Counted from the first letter of the stretch, positions 1 through 5,915 are shown. The stretch is DNA of 7,366 nt from Pseudoselenomonas ruminantium (GCA_002448495.1 DJYL01000088.1:2224-9589); one strand, 5' to 3'. Notes: generated by a model not told the origin, from the letters alone. Translations and numbers: made by a program.

Positions 1-216
1 GCCAGCCGACAAGCGGGAATCATGGCCTACCGCAATACGCAGCTCCTTTTTTTTCTTGCCGGTCTTGTCGGCCAGAAAATCAAGGAAGCCGCTGGCAATG
101 ACATTGGCGGCCTCACAGCTCAGAGTCACCGGCTCATCAGCCACACCTTCAATGGCTACGCCACGCACATCACTGCCGTTAGCCAGTTTCATGAGATTCT
201 TTTCCGGAATAATCAT
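1..216 (-). CDS. Phosphomannomutase/phosphoglucomutase family protein, N-terminal part (runs off the window)
   Basis: Only the first 72 codons are present; the gene continues beyond position 1. Enzymes of the alpha-D-phosphohexomutase family interconvert hexose 6- and 1-phosphates (mannose or glucose), feeding nucleotide-sugar, LPS and capsule synthesis in the cytoplasm. The visible part matches the start of domain I: KLANGSDVRGVA at about residues 10-21, and IAVGHDSRLSAG at 61-72, the conserved strand and loop before the catalytic phosphoserine. The phosphoserine loop and the metal- and sugar-binding loops lie outside the window, so substrate preference cannot be judged. The ATG at 216 is preceded by GGGGAGG with about 8 nt spacing. 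The gene lies downstream of and on the same strand as the gmhA-like gene, 249 bp away, with a terminator and a promoter candidate between them, so it may be transcribed partly on its own. Family confidence is high; the exact enzyme is unresolved. Confidence 0.85.
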   Translation of the reverse strand, partial: MIIPEKNLMKLANGSDVRGVAIEGVADEPVTLSCEAANVIASGFLDFLADKTGKKKKELRIAVGHDSRLSAG

Positions 217-333
217 AGATAATGCCTCCCCTGTTGTTGTCATATAATAAATAAATTCGTCATATACTGGATGATTTCCTGCAAGGAATATGATATATCC
301 GCATGGCTGCCGAACTAATTACCATAAAGGCAT

Positions 334-371
334 AAGAAAAGCCGCCTAACGACGTCCAATCAGCAGGCGGC
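334..371 (-). terminator. Intrinsic terminator downstream of gmhA, possibly an attenuator for the mutase gene
   Basis: On the minus strand GCCGCCT (371-365) pairs with AGGCGGC (347-341), a perfect 7-bp G+C-rich stem with a 17-nt loop. TTTTCTT follows directly (340-334). It lies 118 bp upstream of the mutase start codon. It can therefore end transcripts from gmhA or from the promoter candidate at 433-461, or act as a conditional terminator for the mutase gene. Confidence 0.7.
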
Positions 372-427
372 AATCCTTATTCATTGTCATCTCTGTAGGG
401 CTGACCGTCACCGGTAGCCTTTCTTGT
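334..427 (-). ncRNA. Candidate structured small RNA or 5' leader between gmhA and the mutase gene
   Basis: The stretch between the promoter candidate (433-461) and the terminator (334-371) would give an RNA of about 95 nt. Near its 5' end GGCTACCG and CGGTCAGCC (419-399) form an 8-bp stem with one bulged C, closed by a GTGA tetraloop of the GNRA class. The terminator hairpin forms the 3' end. A 14-codon open frame (ATG at 390, stop at 346) runs into the terminator stem but has no clear ribosome binding site. I could not match the RNA to a riboswitch or sRNA class I know. It is either a free-standing sRNA or an attenuated leader of the mutase gene. Confidence 0.35.
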
Positions 428-432
428 GTCTT

Positions 433-461
433 ATATTATCACGTTTCAGCGGAAAAATCAA
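433..461 (-). promoter_or_regulatory. Candidate promoter just after the gmhA stop codon
   Basis: On the minus strand: TTGATT (461-456), a 17-nt spacer, then TAATAT (438-433) preceded by TGA, so an extended -10 of the TGnTAnnnT type. The -35 starts 5 nt after the gmhA TGA. The predicted start would be near 426. It matches sigma-A consensus at four of six positions in each hexamer. Function is inferred from sequence alone. Confidence 0.5.
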
Positions 462-465
462 TGTT

Positions 466-1125
466 TCAGCATTCGCCAAAAAATTCATTTTCCACCGCAA
501 TACACAGCATATGGTACACCGGCAGATGCAATTCCTGAATCTTGAAGGTTTCGTCTTCCGGCACGCAGATATTGATGTCAGCAAGACCGCGAGCCTTGAT
601 TTTGCCACCGCTATGCCCCAGCAAACCGATGGATTTTACACCCTTGACTTTCGCCATTTCCAAGGCATAAATCACGTTGGTGCTGTTGCCGGAAGTGGAG
701 ATAGCGAGCAGTACATCGCCTTCATCCCCCATGCCCAAAAGCTGCTGAGCAAAAGAGAGGTCAGGTGCCTGGTCATTGGCAAAGGCGGTATTGAGTGCCA
801 CCTGATTGACCAGCGAAAGTGCCGGCAAAGCGCCCTGCAGGTTGTCAATGAGATACTGCGCATCTTCGCCGCAGTTTGCACGGATTTTCTCGGCCAGTTC
901 GCCCTTGATTTCCCGCTTTAAGAGAAACCCCTTCATCAATTCGCCCACAATATGTTCGCTGTCCGAAGCACTGCCGCCATTGCCGCAGGCAATGAGCTTA
1001 TGGCCCTTGCGATAGCTGTCGCAAATAGCCTCCACAGCCGCCTGCAAATCAGCACGGCATTCCGCCAGCTGCGGGTAGCGGGCAATCAAATCTTCGACAC
1101 ATTTCAATGTAGATTCTTTAACCAA
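466..1125 (-). CDS. gmhA: Sedoheptulose-7-phosphate isomerase (phosphoheptose isomerase, SIS domain)
   Basis: GmhA converts D-sedoheptulose 7-phosphate to D-glycero-D-manno-heptose 7-phosphate, the first step towards ADP- or GDP-heptose for LPS core or surface glycans; it is a cytoplasmic tetramer. The 219-residue protein is one SIS domain: sugar-phosphate loop CGNGGSAS at 47-54 and STSGNS at 143-148. The metal-site pattern of known GmhA enzymes is kept: H58 and E62 in SEHIVGEL, Q197 in IQELH, and H205 in YHMLC. This favours an isomerase over the non-enzymatic relative DiaA. It is longer than E. coli GmhA (192), mainly through an insertion around 67-95. The start is TTG at 1125, placed 8 nt after AAGGAG; no better start exists. 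That Shine-Dalgarno sequence overlaps the stop codon of the upstream gene (gap 14 nt), which suggests an operon and possible translational coupling. Other heptose genes are not in the window. Confidence 0.88.
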   Translation of the reverse strand: MVKESTLKCVEDLIARYPQLAECRADLQAAVEAICDSYRKGHKLIACGNGGSASDSEHIVGELMKGFLLKREIKGELAEKIRANCGEDAQYLIDNLQGALPALSLVNQVALNTAFANDQAPDLSFAQQLLGMGDEGDVLLAISTSGNSTNVIYALEMAKVKGVKSIGLLGHSGGKIKARGLADINICVPEDETFKIQELHLPVYHMLCIAVENEFFGEC

Positions 1126-1139
1126 AATAGATACTCCTT

Positions 1140-1805
1140 TTAACGATTACGATATTTATCTGCCGTATTGCGGGCATCATAACCGTCCTGCGGGCCACGA
1201 ATGTCCTGAATCGGCTGATTGTTGCGCGGCGTGATATCAATCGGCTCGTTCGGACGATTGTACGAATTCATCTGCGAAGCATACGCATTTTCCCTGCCGC
1301 GGTTACGGAACTTGTTCCAAGCCCAGCGAAGCAGCATAAACACCGCCAGCAGCATGACCACGTTGGCAATCACACCGAAAATATCCCCCAGCATGCTGCT
1401 GCCAAAGAGGTTGCCGAGCATGGAGCCCAGCAGCATACCACCGGCCAGCAGGCCTACCGTGCGCAGGGCATTGCCCCAGCGGCTGCCACTCTGCGTATTC
1501 GCAGCGGTGTTCGCATTGGCATTACTCTTGCTGCCCGCAGTGGGCGCATTCTTGTCCAGACTCTTAGCATCTTTGGACGGCTTATAGGTATCGCCGCTGC
1601 CCGATACGGATTTATGGGTATCGCTATTGCTCTTGGGAGCAGCTTTCGGCGCAGCAGCCTTGGGTGCACTCTTGGCACCACCGCCCAGCTTGGCACCGCC
1701 CTTGGCGGCATAAGCCGCAGCCGCAAAATCTGCATTAATCATGGGAACCGTAGTCATAACCATTGCCCCGACCATCAGCGAGGCGAGGATTTTCTTCATC
1801 TTCAT
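1140..1805 (-). CDS. Secreted or membrane protein resembling the N-terminal half of Tim44-like proteins
   Basis: A 221-residue protein in four parts. Residues 1 to about 33 look like a signal peptide (MKMKK, hydrophobic core, Ala-rich cleavage region). Residues 35-108 are a low-complexity linker rich in Ala, Lys, Pro, Ser and Asn. Residues 113-161 hold a Gly/Leu/Met-rich hydrophobic stretch (LLAGGMLLGSMLGNLFG) followed by a clear membrane segment ending in RWAWNKFRNRGR. Residues 170-221 are a polar tail rich in Asn, Arg and Pro. The Gly-rich repeat plus membrane helix resembles the region before the Tim44 lipid-binding domain of bacterial Tim44-like proteins, but that C-terminal domain is missing. 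The ATG at 1805 has AAAGGAG with 8 nt spacing, better than the ATG two codons later. It sits 14 nt upstream of gmhA and 25 nt downstream of the 91-residue gene. Function is unknown; an envelope location is likely. Confidence 0.75.
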   Translation of the reverse strand: MKMKKILASLMVGAMVMTTVPMINADFAAAAYAAKGGAKLGGGAKSAPKAAAPKAAPKSNSDTHKSVSGSGDTYKPSKDAKSLDKNAPTAGSKSNANANTAANTQSGSRWGNALRTVGLLAGGMLLGSMLGNLFGSSMLGDIFGVIANVVMLLAVFMLLRWAWNKFRNRGRENAYASQMNSYNRPNEPIDITPRNNQPIQDIRGPQDGYDARNTADKYRNR

Positions 1806-1830
1806 GTCAATTTCTCCTTTGACTTAGCCA

Positions 1831-2106
1831 TTATTCCTTATAGGATTTAATATCTTCCGGGAACGCATAGATTTCCCCTACCGTGTCCAGCTCACCGGAC
1901 AGATAGCGGTCAATATCGTCCACATCAATATAAAGCTTGCAATCGAGGTCCAGATAGCCCTGTTCCGCGCCGTTTGACAGGTCGCGAATCGCCATCAGTT
2001 TTTCCCGGAGCTTCAAGAGCTCACTGCGGGTAGCGTGAATATCCAGCTTAATCTGTGGCACGCCATACTCTTTCAATACTTCGTCCATGGTCATACGCTG
2101 TGACAT
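1831..2106 (-). CDS. Conserved-looking hypothetical protein, 91 residues
   Basis: I do not recognise a family. The protein is acidic and soluble-looking, with no signal peptide or membrane segment. An N-terminal part (MSQRMTMDEVLKEYGV) is followed by a helical, charged stretch (SELLKLREKLMAIRDL, about 28-43) and then a D/Y-rich half with alternating hydrophobic and acidic residues (LDLDCKLYIDVDDIDRYL, about 52-69). An ATG three codons upstream (2115) overlaps the end of the ribosome binding site AAAGGATG. The ATG at 2106 lies 8 nt after AAAGGA, so I prefer it. It precedes the Tim44-like gene by 25 nt, consistent with one transcript. Reading frame, ribosome binding site and operon position support a real gene. 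Confidence 0.7.
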   Translation of the reverse strand: MSQRMTMDEVLKEYGVPQIKLDIHATRSELLKLREKLMAIRDLSNGAEQGYLDLDCKLYIDVDDIDRYLSGELDTVGEIYAFPEDIKSYKE

Positions 2107-2138
2107 AGTGTTCATCCTTTCAACTTTGACTTTTTGAT

Positions 2139-2171
2139 GTTATTATTCTAACAGGACTAGCTGAAAATAAC
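2139..2171 (-). promoter_or_regulatory. Extended -10 promoter candidate inside an A+T-rich inverted repeat
   Basis: In the 74-bp gap upstream of the 91-residue gene, minus-strand TGTTAGAAT (2153-2145) fits an extended -10 but has no good -35. It sits in an imperfect inverted repeat: GTTATTTTC (2171-2163) against GAATAATAAC (2148-2139), nine pairs with one bulge. The arms are too A+T-rich for a terminator. This could be an internal promoter with an operator or a processing hairpin; the evidence is weak. Confidence 0.3.
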
Positions 2172-2180
2172 ATGATAATT

Positions 2181-2348
2181 TCACTTGTTTTTTATCTTTT
2201 CCTTCATGCGGTCAAGAATCTGCTGCAACTGCCGTTTCTGCCGCAAATGCGTTTCATAGTCCAAATCGTTGGAATCTATGGCCAGCCGCTTGTTTATGGC
2301 ATCAATACTCGCCTGCAAGCGAGCCATTGCCGCTTGTTTTTCATCCAT
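2181..2348 (-). CDS. Small coiled-coil hypothetical protein, 55 residues
   Basis: The protein is very polar and predicted almost wholly helical, with heptad-like spacing of Leu, Ile and Met (AAMARLQASIDAINKRLAID, then RQKRQLQQILDRMKEKIKNK). It has no Cys, Trp, signal peptide or membrane segment. Such a short coiled coil may pair with itself or a partner; no family is recognised. The ATG at 2348 lies 8 nt after GGAGG. A TTG five codons upstream is in frame but lies within the Shine-Dalgarno sequence, so it is not the start. A good promoter (2372-2400) lies directly upstream, and the 91-residue gene follows after 74 bp. This is the first gene of the leftward cluster. Confidence 0.68.
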   Translation of the reverse strand: MDEKQAAMARLQASIDAINKRLAIDSNDLDYETHLRQKRQLQQILDRMKEKIKNK

Positions 2349-2371
2349 ACTTTGTTCCTCCAACGCTTTTA

Positions 2372-2400
2372 ATTATACCAAAACAAGAGAGAAGGCACAA
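2372..2400 (-). promoter_or_regulatory. Promoter of the leftward small-protein/Tim44-like/gmhA cluster
   Basis: Minus strand: TTGTGC (2400-2395), a 17-nt spacer, and a consensus TATAAT (2377-2372) preceded by TGG, an extended -10. The ATG of the 55-residue protein is 24 nt downstream of the -10. The -35 matches consensus only at TTG, but the extended -10 compensates. The -35 lies in the loop, and the spacer in one arm, of the inverted repeat at 2386-2417, which suggests control at this site. Confidence 0.6.
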
Positions 2401-2417
2401 TAACCGGCCTTCTCTCT
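2386..2417. repeat. Perfect 11-bp inverted repeat overlapping the leftward promoter
   Basis: AGAGAGAAGGC (2386-2396) and GCCTTCTCTCT (2407-2417) are perfect complements with a 10-nt spacer. The flanking genes diverge, so the repeat is not at the 3' end of either. It could be an operator over the -35 and spacer. If a longer leftward transcript exists, for example from the TATAAT at 2456-2461, it would form a hairpin followed by TTGTTTT, resembling an attenuator. Confidence 0.55.
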
Positions 2418-2653
2418 CACTGCTATATATAGGGGATAATCTTCCTTCTTTCTCCATTATACTAACACGTTTACCCCTCCCGTAAAGACAACATTAACAA
2501 TTTATTAGCGAAAAATTATTTTGGTATTAAAAAACAGTTCTCCCAACAGCACAATAACCATCATGACAAACCGAATAATATATTGAGCTTTTTCTTTGTC
2601 TGCGATTCGATGTTATAATGTAAGAAAACTGTTCATCTAAAGGAGCGTTCGCC
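2418..2653. other. A+T-rich divergent intergenic region
   Basis: No gene is supported between the leftward promoter and the mutS-like gene. Beyond the features listed separately it contains: a second leftward TATAAT (2456-2461) without a good -35; a short inverted repeat TTTAC-N7-GTAAA (2470-2486); and a second copy of GCACAATAACC (2549-2559), identical to the one at 2395-2405. The rest is A+T-rich without recognisable structure. Confidence 0.5.
2611..2619 (+). promoter_or_regulatory. Extended -10 promoter of the mutS-like gene
   Basis: TGTTATAAT: a consensus TATAAT (2614-2619) with TG one base upstream. The -35 position (2591-2596, TTTCTT) is poor, typical of extended -10 promoters. The start would be near 2626. 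The coding start at 2654 follows with AAAGGAG 8 nt before the ATG. Confidence 0.6.
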
Positions 2654-4423
2654 ATGAAACAGGATTATTATAAAAATTTACAAAGCGAAGCAGCCGCGCA
2701 GCTGGAAAAATATGTGCAGCAAGCCAATCGTTACACCCTGTATCGCACCATCTGCTTTTTCGCCTTGATTTTTGCATTTGCCGCAGCCTACGATGGTCTG
2801 ACTGCCGCAGGAATCATCGGCCTATTTATGCTGTTGCTGTTTTGCCGGCTTATCCGCCAGCACAATCGTTTGAAACAACAAATACAGCTTGTCCAAAACG
2901 CCCTCGCTGTTACAGACAACTATTTGGCACATTTCAATGGGCATTGGCAGGAACTGCCAGACAAAGGCGAGGATTTTTACTCCCCAAACCGCCCGCAGGA
3001 TATCGACCTGCATATATTCGGCAAAGCCTCCCTCTACCAATATCTTTGCTGCTGCCGCACAGCCTTAGGCCGGCAAAAACTGGCCAAGGCACTGACCGTA
3101 ACCCCGCCCAGCCCTGCTGTAATCACCCAAAGGCAAAAAGCGGTTGCCGAACTTTTGGAACGGCAGCGGCTCTGTGTGGAACTGCTGGCCCGCAGCCGCC
3201 GCTTGCCAGACGGCCACGACACAGCTGCATTGATTGCAGAAATCAACGGGCAGCACCATCGCTATATCAGCCATATGCTGCAACGGACGGCATGGCTTCT
3301 GCCCCTCCTCACCTTTGCCAGCTTAGGATTAGCTTTGCTGGATTTTAGCAGCTGGCAGATTCCCGGCTTGCTGATGCTGCTGCAATTTGCCATCGCCATG
3401 CTGTTTCAGCGGCAGAATCAGGCCATACTTGCGCCGTTAATGTCTATTAATCATGAACTCCATGCTTATCAGGCCTTGTTTATCCATCTGGGAGAAACAA
3501 ACTTTACAAATAAAGCCCTGCAAAAAACAGCCGACACTTTATCCCGGGAAGCTGCGCCGGCATTACAGAAACTGGCCCGCTTAGCCGACCATGTGAATCT
3601 CTGCCGCAATCTCTTTTTCTATGTACTGGGCAATGCCCTGCTCCTTTGGGACTGCCACTGCGCCGCCCGCTTTGCCCGCTGGCAGGATAACGCCGCCCAA
3701 AACCTGGCGGGCTGGCTAAATCTGTGGGCCGAAATGGAACTCTATATCTCTCTTGCTCTGGCAGGCCACACGCGTGAGAACTATACCTTCCCCCAACTGC
3801 TTGCCGGCCCCCCAACACTAAAGGTTGACGGCCTGACCTCGCTTTTGCTTGATGAAAAAAACGCCATCCCCAACGATACCTATATGCAGGCAGAAACCCG
3901 CATCATCACCGGTTCCAATATGTCCGGCAAGACCACCTATATGCGCACATTGGCAAGTTCTCTGGTGCTGGCCTATGCCGGTGCGCCCGTATGTGCCAAG
4001 GCGTTTGCCTGCTCGCCCATGCATATCTTTACCTCCATTCAGGTGCACGATGACCAGAGTCAGGGCATCTCCACCTTTTACGCCGAACTTTTGCGCATCA
4101 AGCAGATGGTGGATTTCAGCAAAAAGAAGCTGCCCATGTTCATTGCCATTGACGAGATTTTCAAAGGCACGAATTCTGCCGACAGAATCATCGGCGCGCG
4201 CGAAGCCATTAAGCGGCTGACCCGACCTTACGCCATCACTTTGGTTTCCACCCATGACTTTGAACTCTGTGACTTGCAGTCCGCTAACGAAGTTCCCGTA
4301 ACCAATTATCACTTTGCCGAATACTATGAGGATAACAAGATAAAATTCGACTATAAAATAAAGAATGGCCGCTGCCAGACGACCAATGCCCAATATTTGT
4401 TGAAAATGGCGGGGATTTTGTAG
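2654..4423 (+). CDS. MutS-family ATPase with N-terminal membrane segments
   Basis: A 589-residue protein carrying the C-terminal MutS ATPase domain. The Walker A loop is GSNMSGKT at 420-427 (classical MutS: GPNMGGKS/T), STFYAEL at 473-479 matches the MutS STFMxEM region, Walker B is FIAIDEIFKGTNSADR at 496-511, and STHD at 532-535 is the switch histidine. Two hydrophobic segments (about 32-46 and 52-66), followed by a basic helix, suggest membrane anchoring; two more lie near 213-250. DIDLHIFGKASLYQYL at 116-131 and GRQKLAKAL resemble the start of the MutS core (lever) region. The mismatch-recognition and connector domains of MutS1 are absent, so classical mismatch repair is unlikely. Similar MutS-related proteins occur in Firmicutes and Bacteroidetes; their role is poorly known. 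The ATG has a good ribosome binding site, and the divergent partner is the small-protein cluster. The family is clear; the function is not. Confidence 0.85.
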   Translation: MKQDYYKNLQSEAAAQLEKYVQQANRYTLYRTICFFALIFAFAAAYDGLTAAGIIGLFMLLLFCRLIRQHNRLKQQIQLVQNALAVTDNYLAHFNGHWQELPDKGEDFYSPNRPQDIDLHIFGKASLYQYLCCCRTALGRQKLAKALTVTPPSPAVITQRQKAVAELLERQRLCVELLARSRRLPDGHDTAALIAEINGQHHRYISHMLQRTAWLLPLLTFASLGLALLDFSSWQIPGLLMLLQFAIAMLFQRQNQAILAPLMSINHELHAYQALFIHLGETNFTNKALQKTADTLSREAAPALQKLARLADHVNLCRNLFFYVLGNALLLWDCHCAARFARWQDNAAQNLAGWLNLWAEMELYISLALAGHTRENYTFPQLLAGPPTLKVDGLTSLLLDEKNAIPNDTYMQAETRIITGSNMSGKTTYMRTLASSLVLAYAGAPVCAKAFACSPMHIFTSIQVHDDQSQGISTFYAELLRIKQMVDFSKKKLPMFIAIDEIFKGTNSADRIIGAREAIKRLTRPYAITLVSTHDFELCDLQSANEVPVTNYHFAEYYEDNKIKFDYKIKNGRCQTTNAQYLLKMAGIL

Positions 4424-4449
4424 ACAAATGTCTTTTCGTATGCTATTAT
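4421..4449 (+). promoter_or_regulatory. Promoter of the amino-acid symporter gene
   Basis: TAGACA (4421-4426, five of six to TTGACA), a 17-nt spacer, then TATTAT (4444-4449, five of six) preceded by TGC, an extended -10. The -35 begins on the TAG stop codon of the mutS-like gene, so the symporter gene can be transcribed separately despite the close spacing. The start is expected near 4456, giving a 5' leader of about 77 nt. Confidence 0.72.
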
Positions 4450-4474
4450 AAGGACTGTATTATTTTGAAGGTAT

Positions 4475-4490
4475 CTGTGTTTTTACACAG
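4475..4490 (+). promoter_or_regulatory. Perfect palindrome in the symporter leader
   Basis: CTGTGT-TTTT-ACACAG, two perfect 6-bp arms around four T, about 20-35 nt downstream of the predicted start and 26 nt before the GAGGAGG ribosome binding site. It is either a repressor operator placed downstream of the promoter or a small RNA hairpin. No T-run follows, so it is not a terminator. I do not recognise a regulator for it. Confidence 0.4.
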
Positions 4491-4532
4491 TAGACAACAT
4501 CCGTTTTATATCATACGAGGAGGACACCATCC

Positions 4533-5915
4533 ATGGAATCATTTATCCCTATGCTCAATGCCATCGACTCCTTTATGTGGGGGCCGCCGCTCATCACGTT
4601 GCTGGTGGGCACAGGCATTTATCTGACCCTGCGGCTGCGGCTCCTACAGGTGGTTCGCCTGCCCAAGGCGCTTGCGCTGATTTTCAAAGCCAAAAACCAC
4701 GGCGAAGGCGATGTATCGAGCTTCAAGGCCCTCTGCGTGGCGCTGGCGGCCACCGTTGGTACCGGCAACATTGTCGGCGTAGCTACGGCGGTGAAAATCG
4801 GCGGCCCCGGTGCCATCTTCTGGATGTGGATGGCGGCCTTTTTCGGCATGGCGACCAAATATGCCGAGGGCCTGCTGGCGGTTAAGTACCGCAGCACCGA
4901 TGCCAAAGGCAATATCGCCGGCGGCCCCATGTACTATATCAGGCAGGGCATGGGCGAAAAATATAAGCCGCTGGCGACCTTCTTTGCCGCGGCTACGATT
5001 CTCGTCGCTTACTTCGGTATCGGTACGTTCCCGCAGGTCAACGCCATTGTGGACAGCGCGGAAATTTCCTTTGGCCTGTCCAAAGTGCTGACCGGCTTTG
5101 TGCTGACGGTGCTGATTGCAGCCATTACCATCGGCGGTCTGCAGAGCATTGCCAAAGTTGCCTCGAAAGTCATTCCTTTTATGGCGATTATGTACATCGC
5201 CATCAGTCTGGGGCTTATCGTGATGAATATTGATGCCCTGCCTGCGGCTGTGGCACTGGTTCTGGAATCAGCCTTCACGGGTACAGCAGCCGCCGGCGGT
5301 TTTGCCGGTTCCACCATTATGATGGCCATGCAGAACGGCATTGCCCGCGGCGTGTTCTCCAATGAATCCGGCCTCGGGTCTGCGCCGATTGCCGCAGCAG
5401 CCGCCAAGACCAAGGAACCTGCCGAGCAGGGCCTTATCTCCATGACGGGTACCTTTATCGACACCATCATCATCTGCACCATGACGGGGCTGGCTCTCGT
5501 CCTCACCGGCGTATGGCAGGGTGATGCCGCCGGTGCTGCCATGACCAGTGCCGCCTTTGCCTCCGCTTATGGCAATATCGGCAGCATGCTGCTCACCGTG
5601 GCTTTGGTTCTCTTTGCCTTCACGACAATTTTGGGTTGGAACTACTACGGCGAACGTGCCTGCATCTACCTCTTTGGCACCAAAGGCGTGATGCCCTATC
5701 GTCTCATCTTCATCGTCCTGATTGCCAGCGGCGGTTTCCTGAAGCTTGAAGCCATCTGGATTCTGGCCGATATCGTCAACGGCCTGATGGCGATTCCGAA
5801 CCTCATTGCCCTTATCGCCCTGTCCGGCGTGGTAGTGGCCGAAACGGAAAGCTATCTGGCCCGCAAGGGAGTGTCTGATGAAAACAAAATTAATCCTTCG
5901 GCAATAACAGAATAA
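4533..5915 (+). CDS. Alanine/glycine:cation symporter (AGCS family)
   Basis: A 460-residue integral membrane protein of the AGCS family (TC 2.A.25), which imports alanine or glycine with Na+ or H+ across the inner membrane. The length and the run of about 10-11 hydrophobic segments are normal for the family. The family signature GGPGAIFWMWMAAFFG is at 90-105. GTGNIVGVATA at 77-86, a conserved unwound-helix motif that contributes to substrate and cation binding, precedes it. NESGLGSAPIAAAA at 277-290 and the TILGWNYYGERA stretch at 365-376 are also typical. The ATG at 4533 lies 9 nt after GAGGAGG. The gene has its own promoter (4421-4449), a palindrome in the leader and a terminator right after the stop, so it is probably monocistronic. 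Alanine versus glycine preference and coupling ion cannot be told from this sequence. Confidence 0.93.
   Translation: MESFIPMLNAIDSFMWGPPLITLLVGTGIYLTLRLRLLQVVRLPKALALIFKAKNHGEGDVSSFKALCVALAATVGTGNIVGVATAVKIGGPGAIFWMWMAAFFGMATKYAEGLLAVKYRSTDAKGNIAGGPMYYIRQGMGEKYKPLATFFAAATILVAYFGIGTFPQVNAIVDSAEISFGLSKVLTGFVLTVLIAAITIGGLQSIAKVASKVIPFMAIMYIAISLGLIVMNIDALPAAVALVLESAFTGTAAAGGFAGSTIMMAMQNGIARGVFSNESGLGSAPIAAAAAKTKEPAEQGLISMTGTFIDTIIICTMTGLALVLTGVWQGDAAGAAMTSAAFASAYGNIGSMLLTVALVLFAFTTILGWNYYGERACIYLFGTKGVMPYRLIFIVLIASGGFLKLEAIWILADIVNGLMAIPNLIALIALSGVVVAETESYLARKGVSDENKINPSAITE

Noticed and set aside
346..390. 14-codon leader peptide candidate ending in the terminator stem
   Set aside because: No clear Shine-Dalgarno sequence and no run of one regulatory amino acid, so a ribosome-mediated attenuator is not supported; kept only as a remark.
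377..430. 17-codon minus-strand frame (ends GDGQPYRDDNE) after gmhA
   Set aside because: No start codon, closed upstream by a stop, and out of frame with gmhA; the hairpin explains the sequence better than a lost C-terminus.
424..921. 165-codon plus-strand open frame opposite gmhA
   Set aside because: Antisense to a clear SIS-domain gene, with no ribosome binding site and no recognisable protein features.
2349..2363. TTG start five codons upstream for the 55-residue protein
   Set aside because: It falls within the GGAGG ribosome binding site of the ATG at 2348.
2341..2457. 38-codon minus-strand frame starting at the second TATAAT and ending across the ATG of the 55-residue gene
   Set aside because: Its ATG lies within the possible -10 and has no Shine-Dalgarno sequence at usable distance. 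The overlap with the next start is intriguing but not enough.
3818..4393. 191-codon minus-strand open frame opposite the MutS-like ATPase domain
   Set aside because: It mirrors conserved Walker A and B coding sequence; the plus frame explains the region.
5009..5542. 177-codon minus-strand open frame opposite the symporter
   Set aside because: Shadow of G+C-rich membrane-protein codons; low-complexity Ala/Pro/Met composition and no ribosome binding site.
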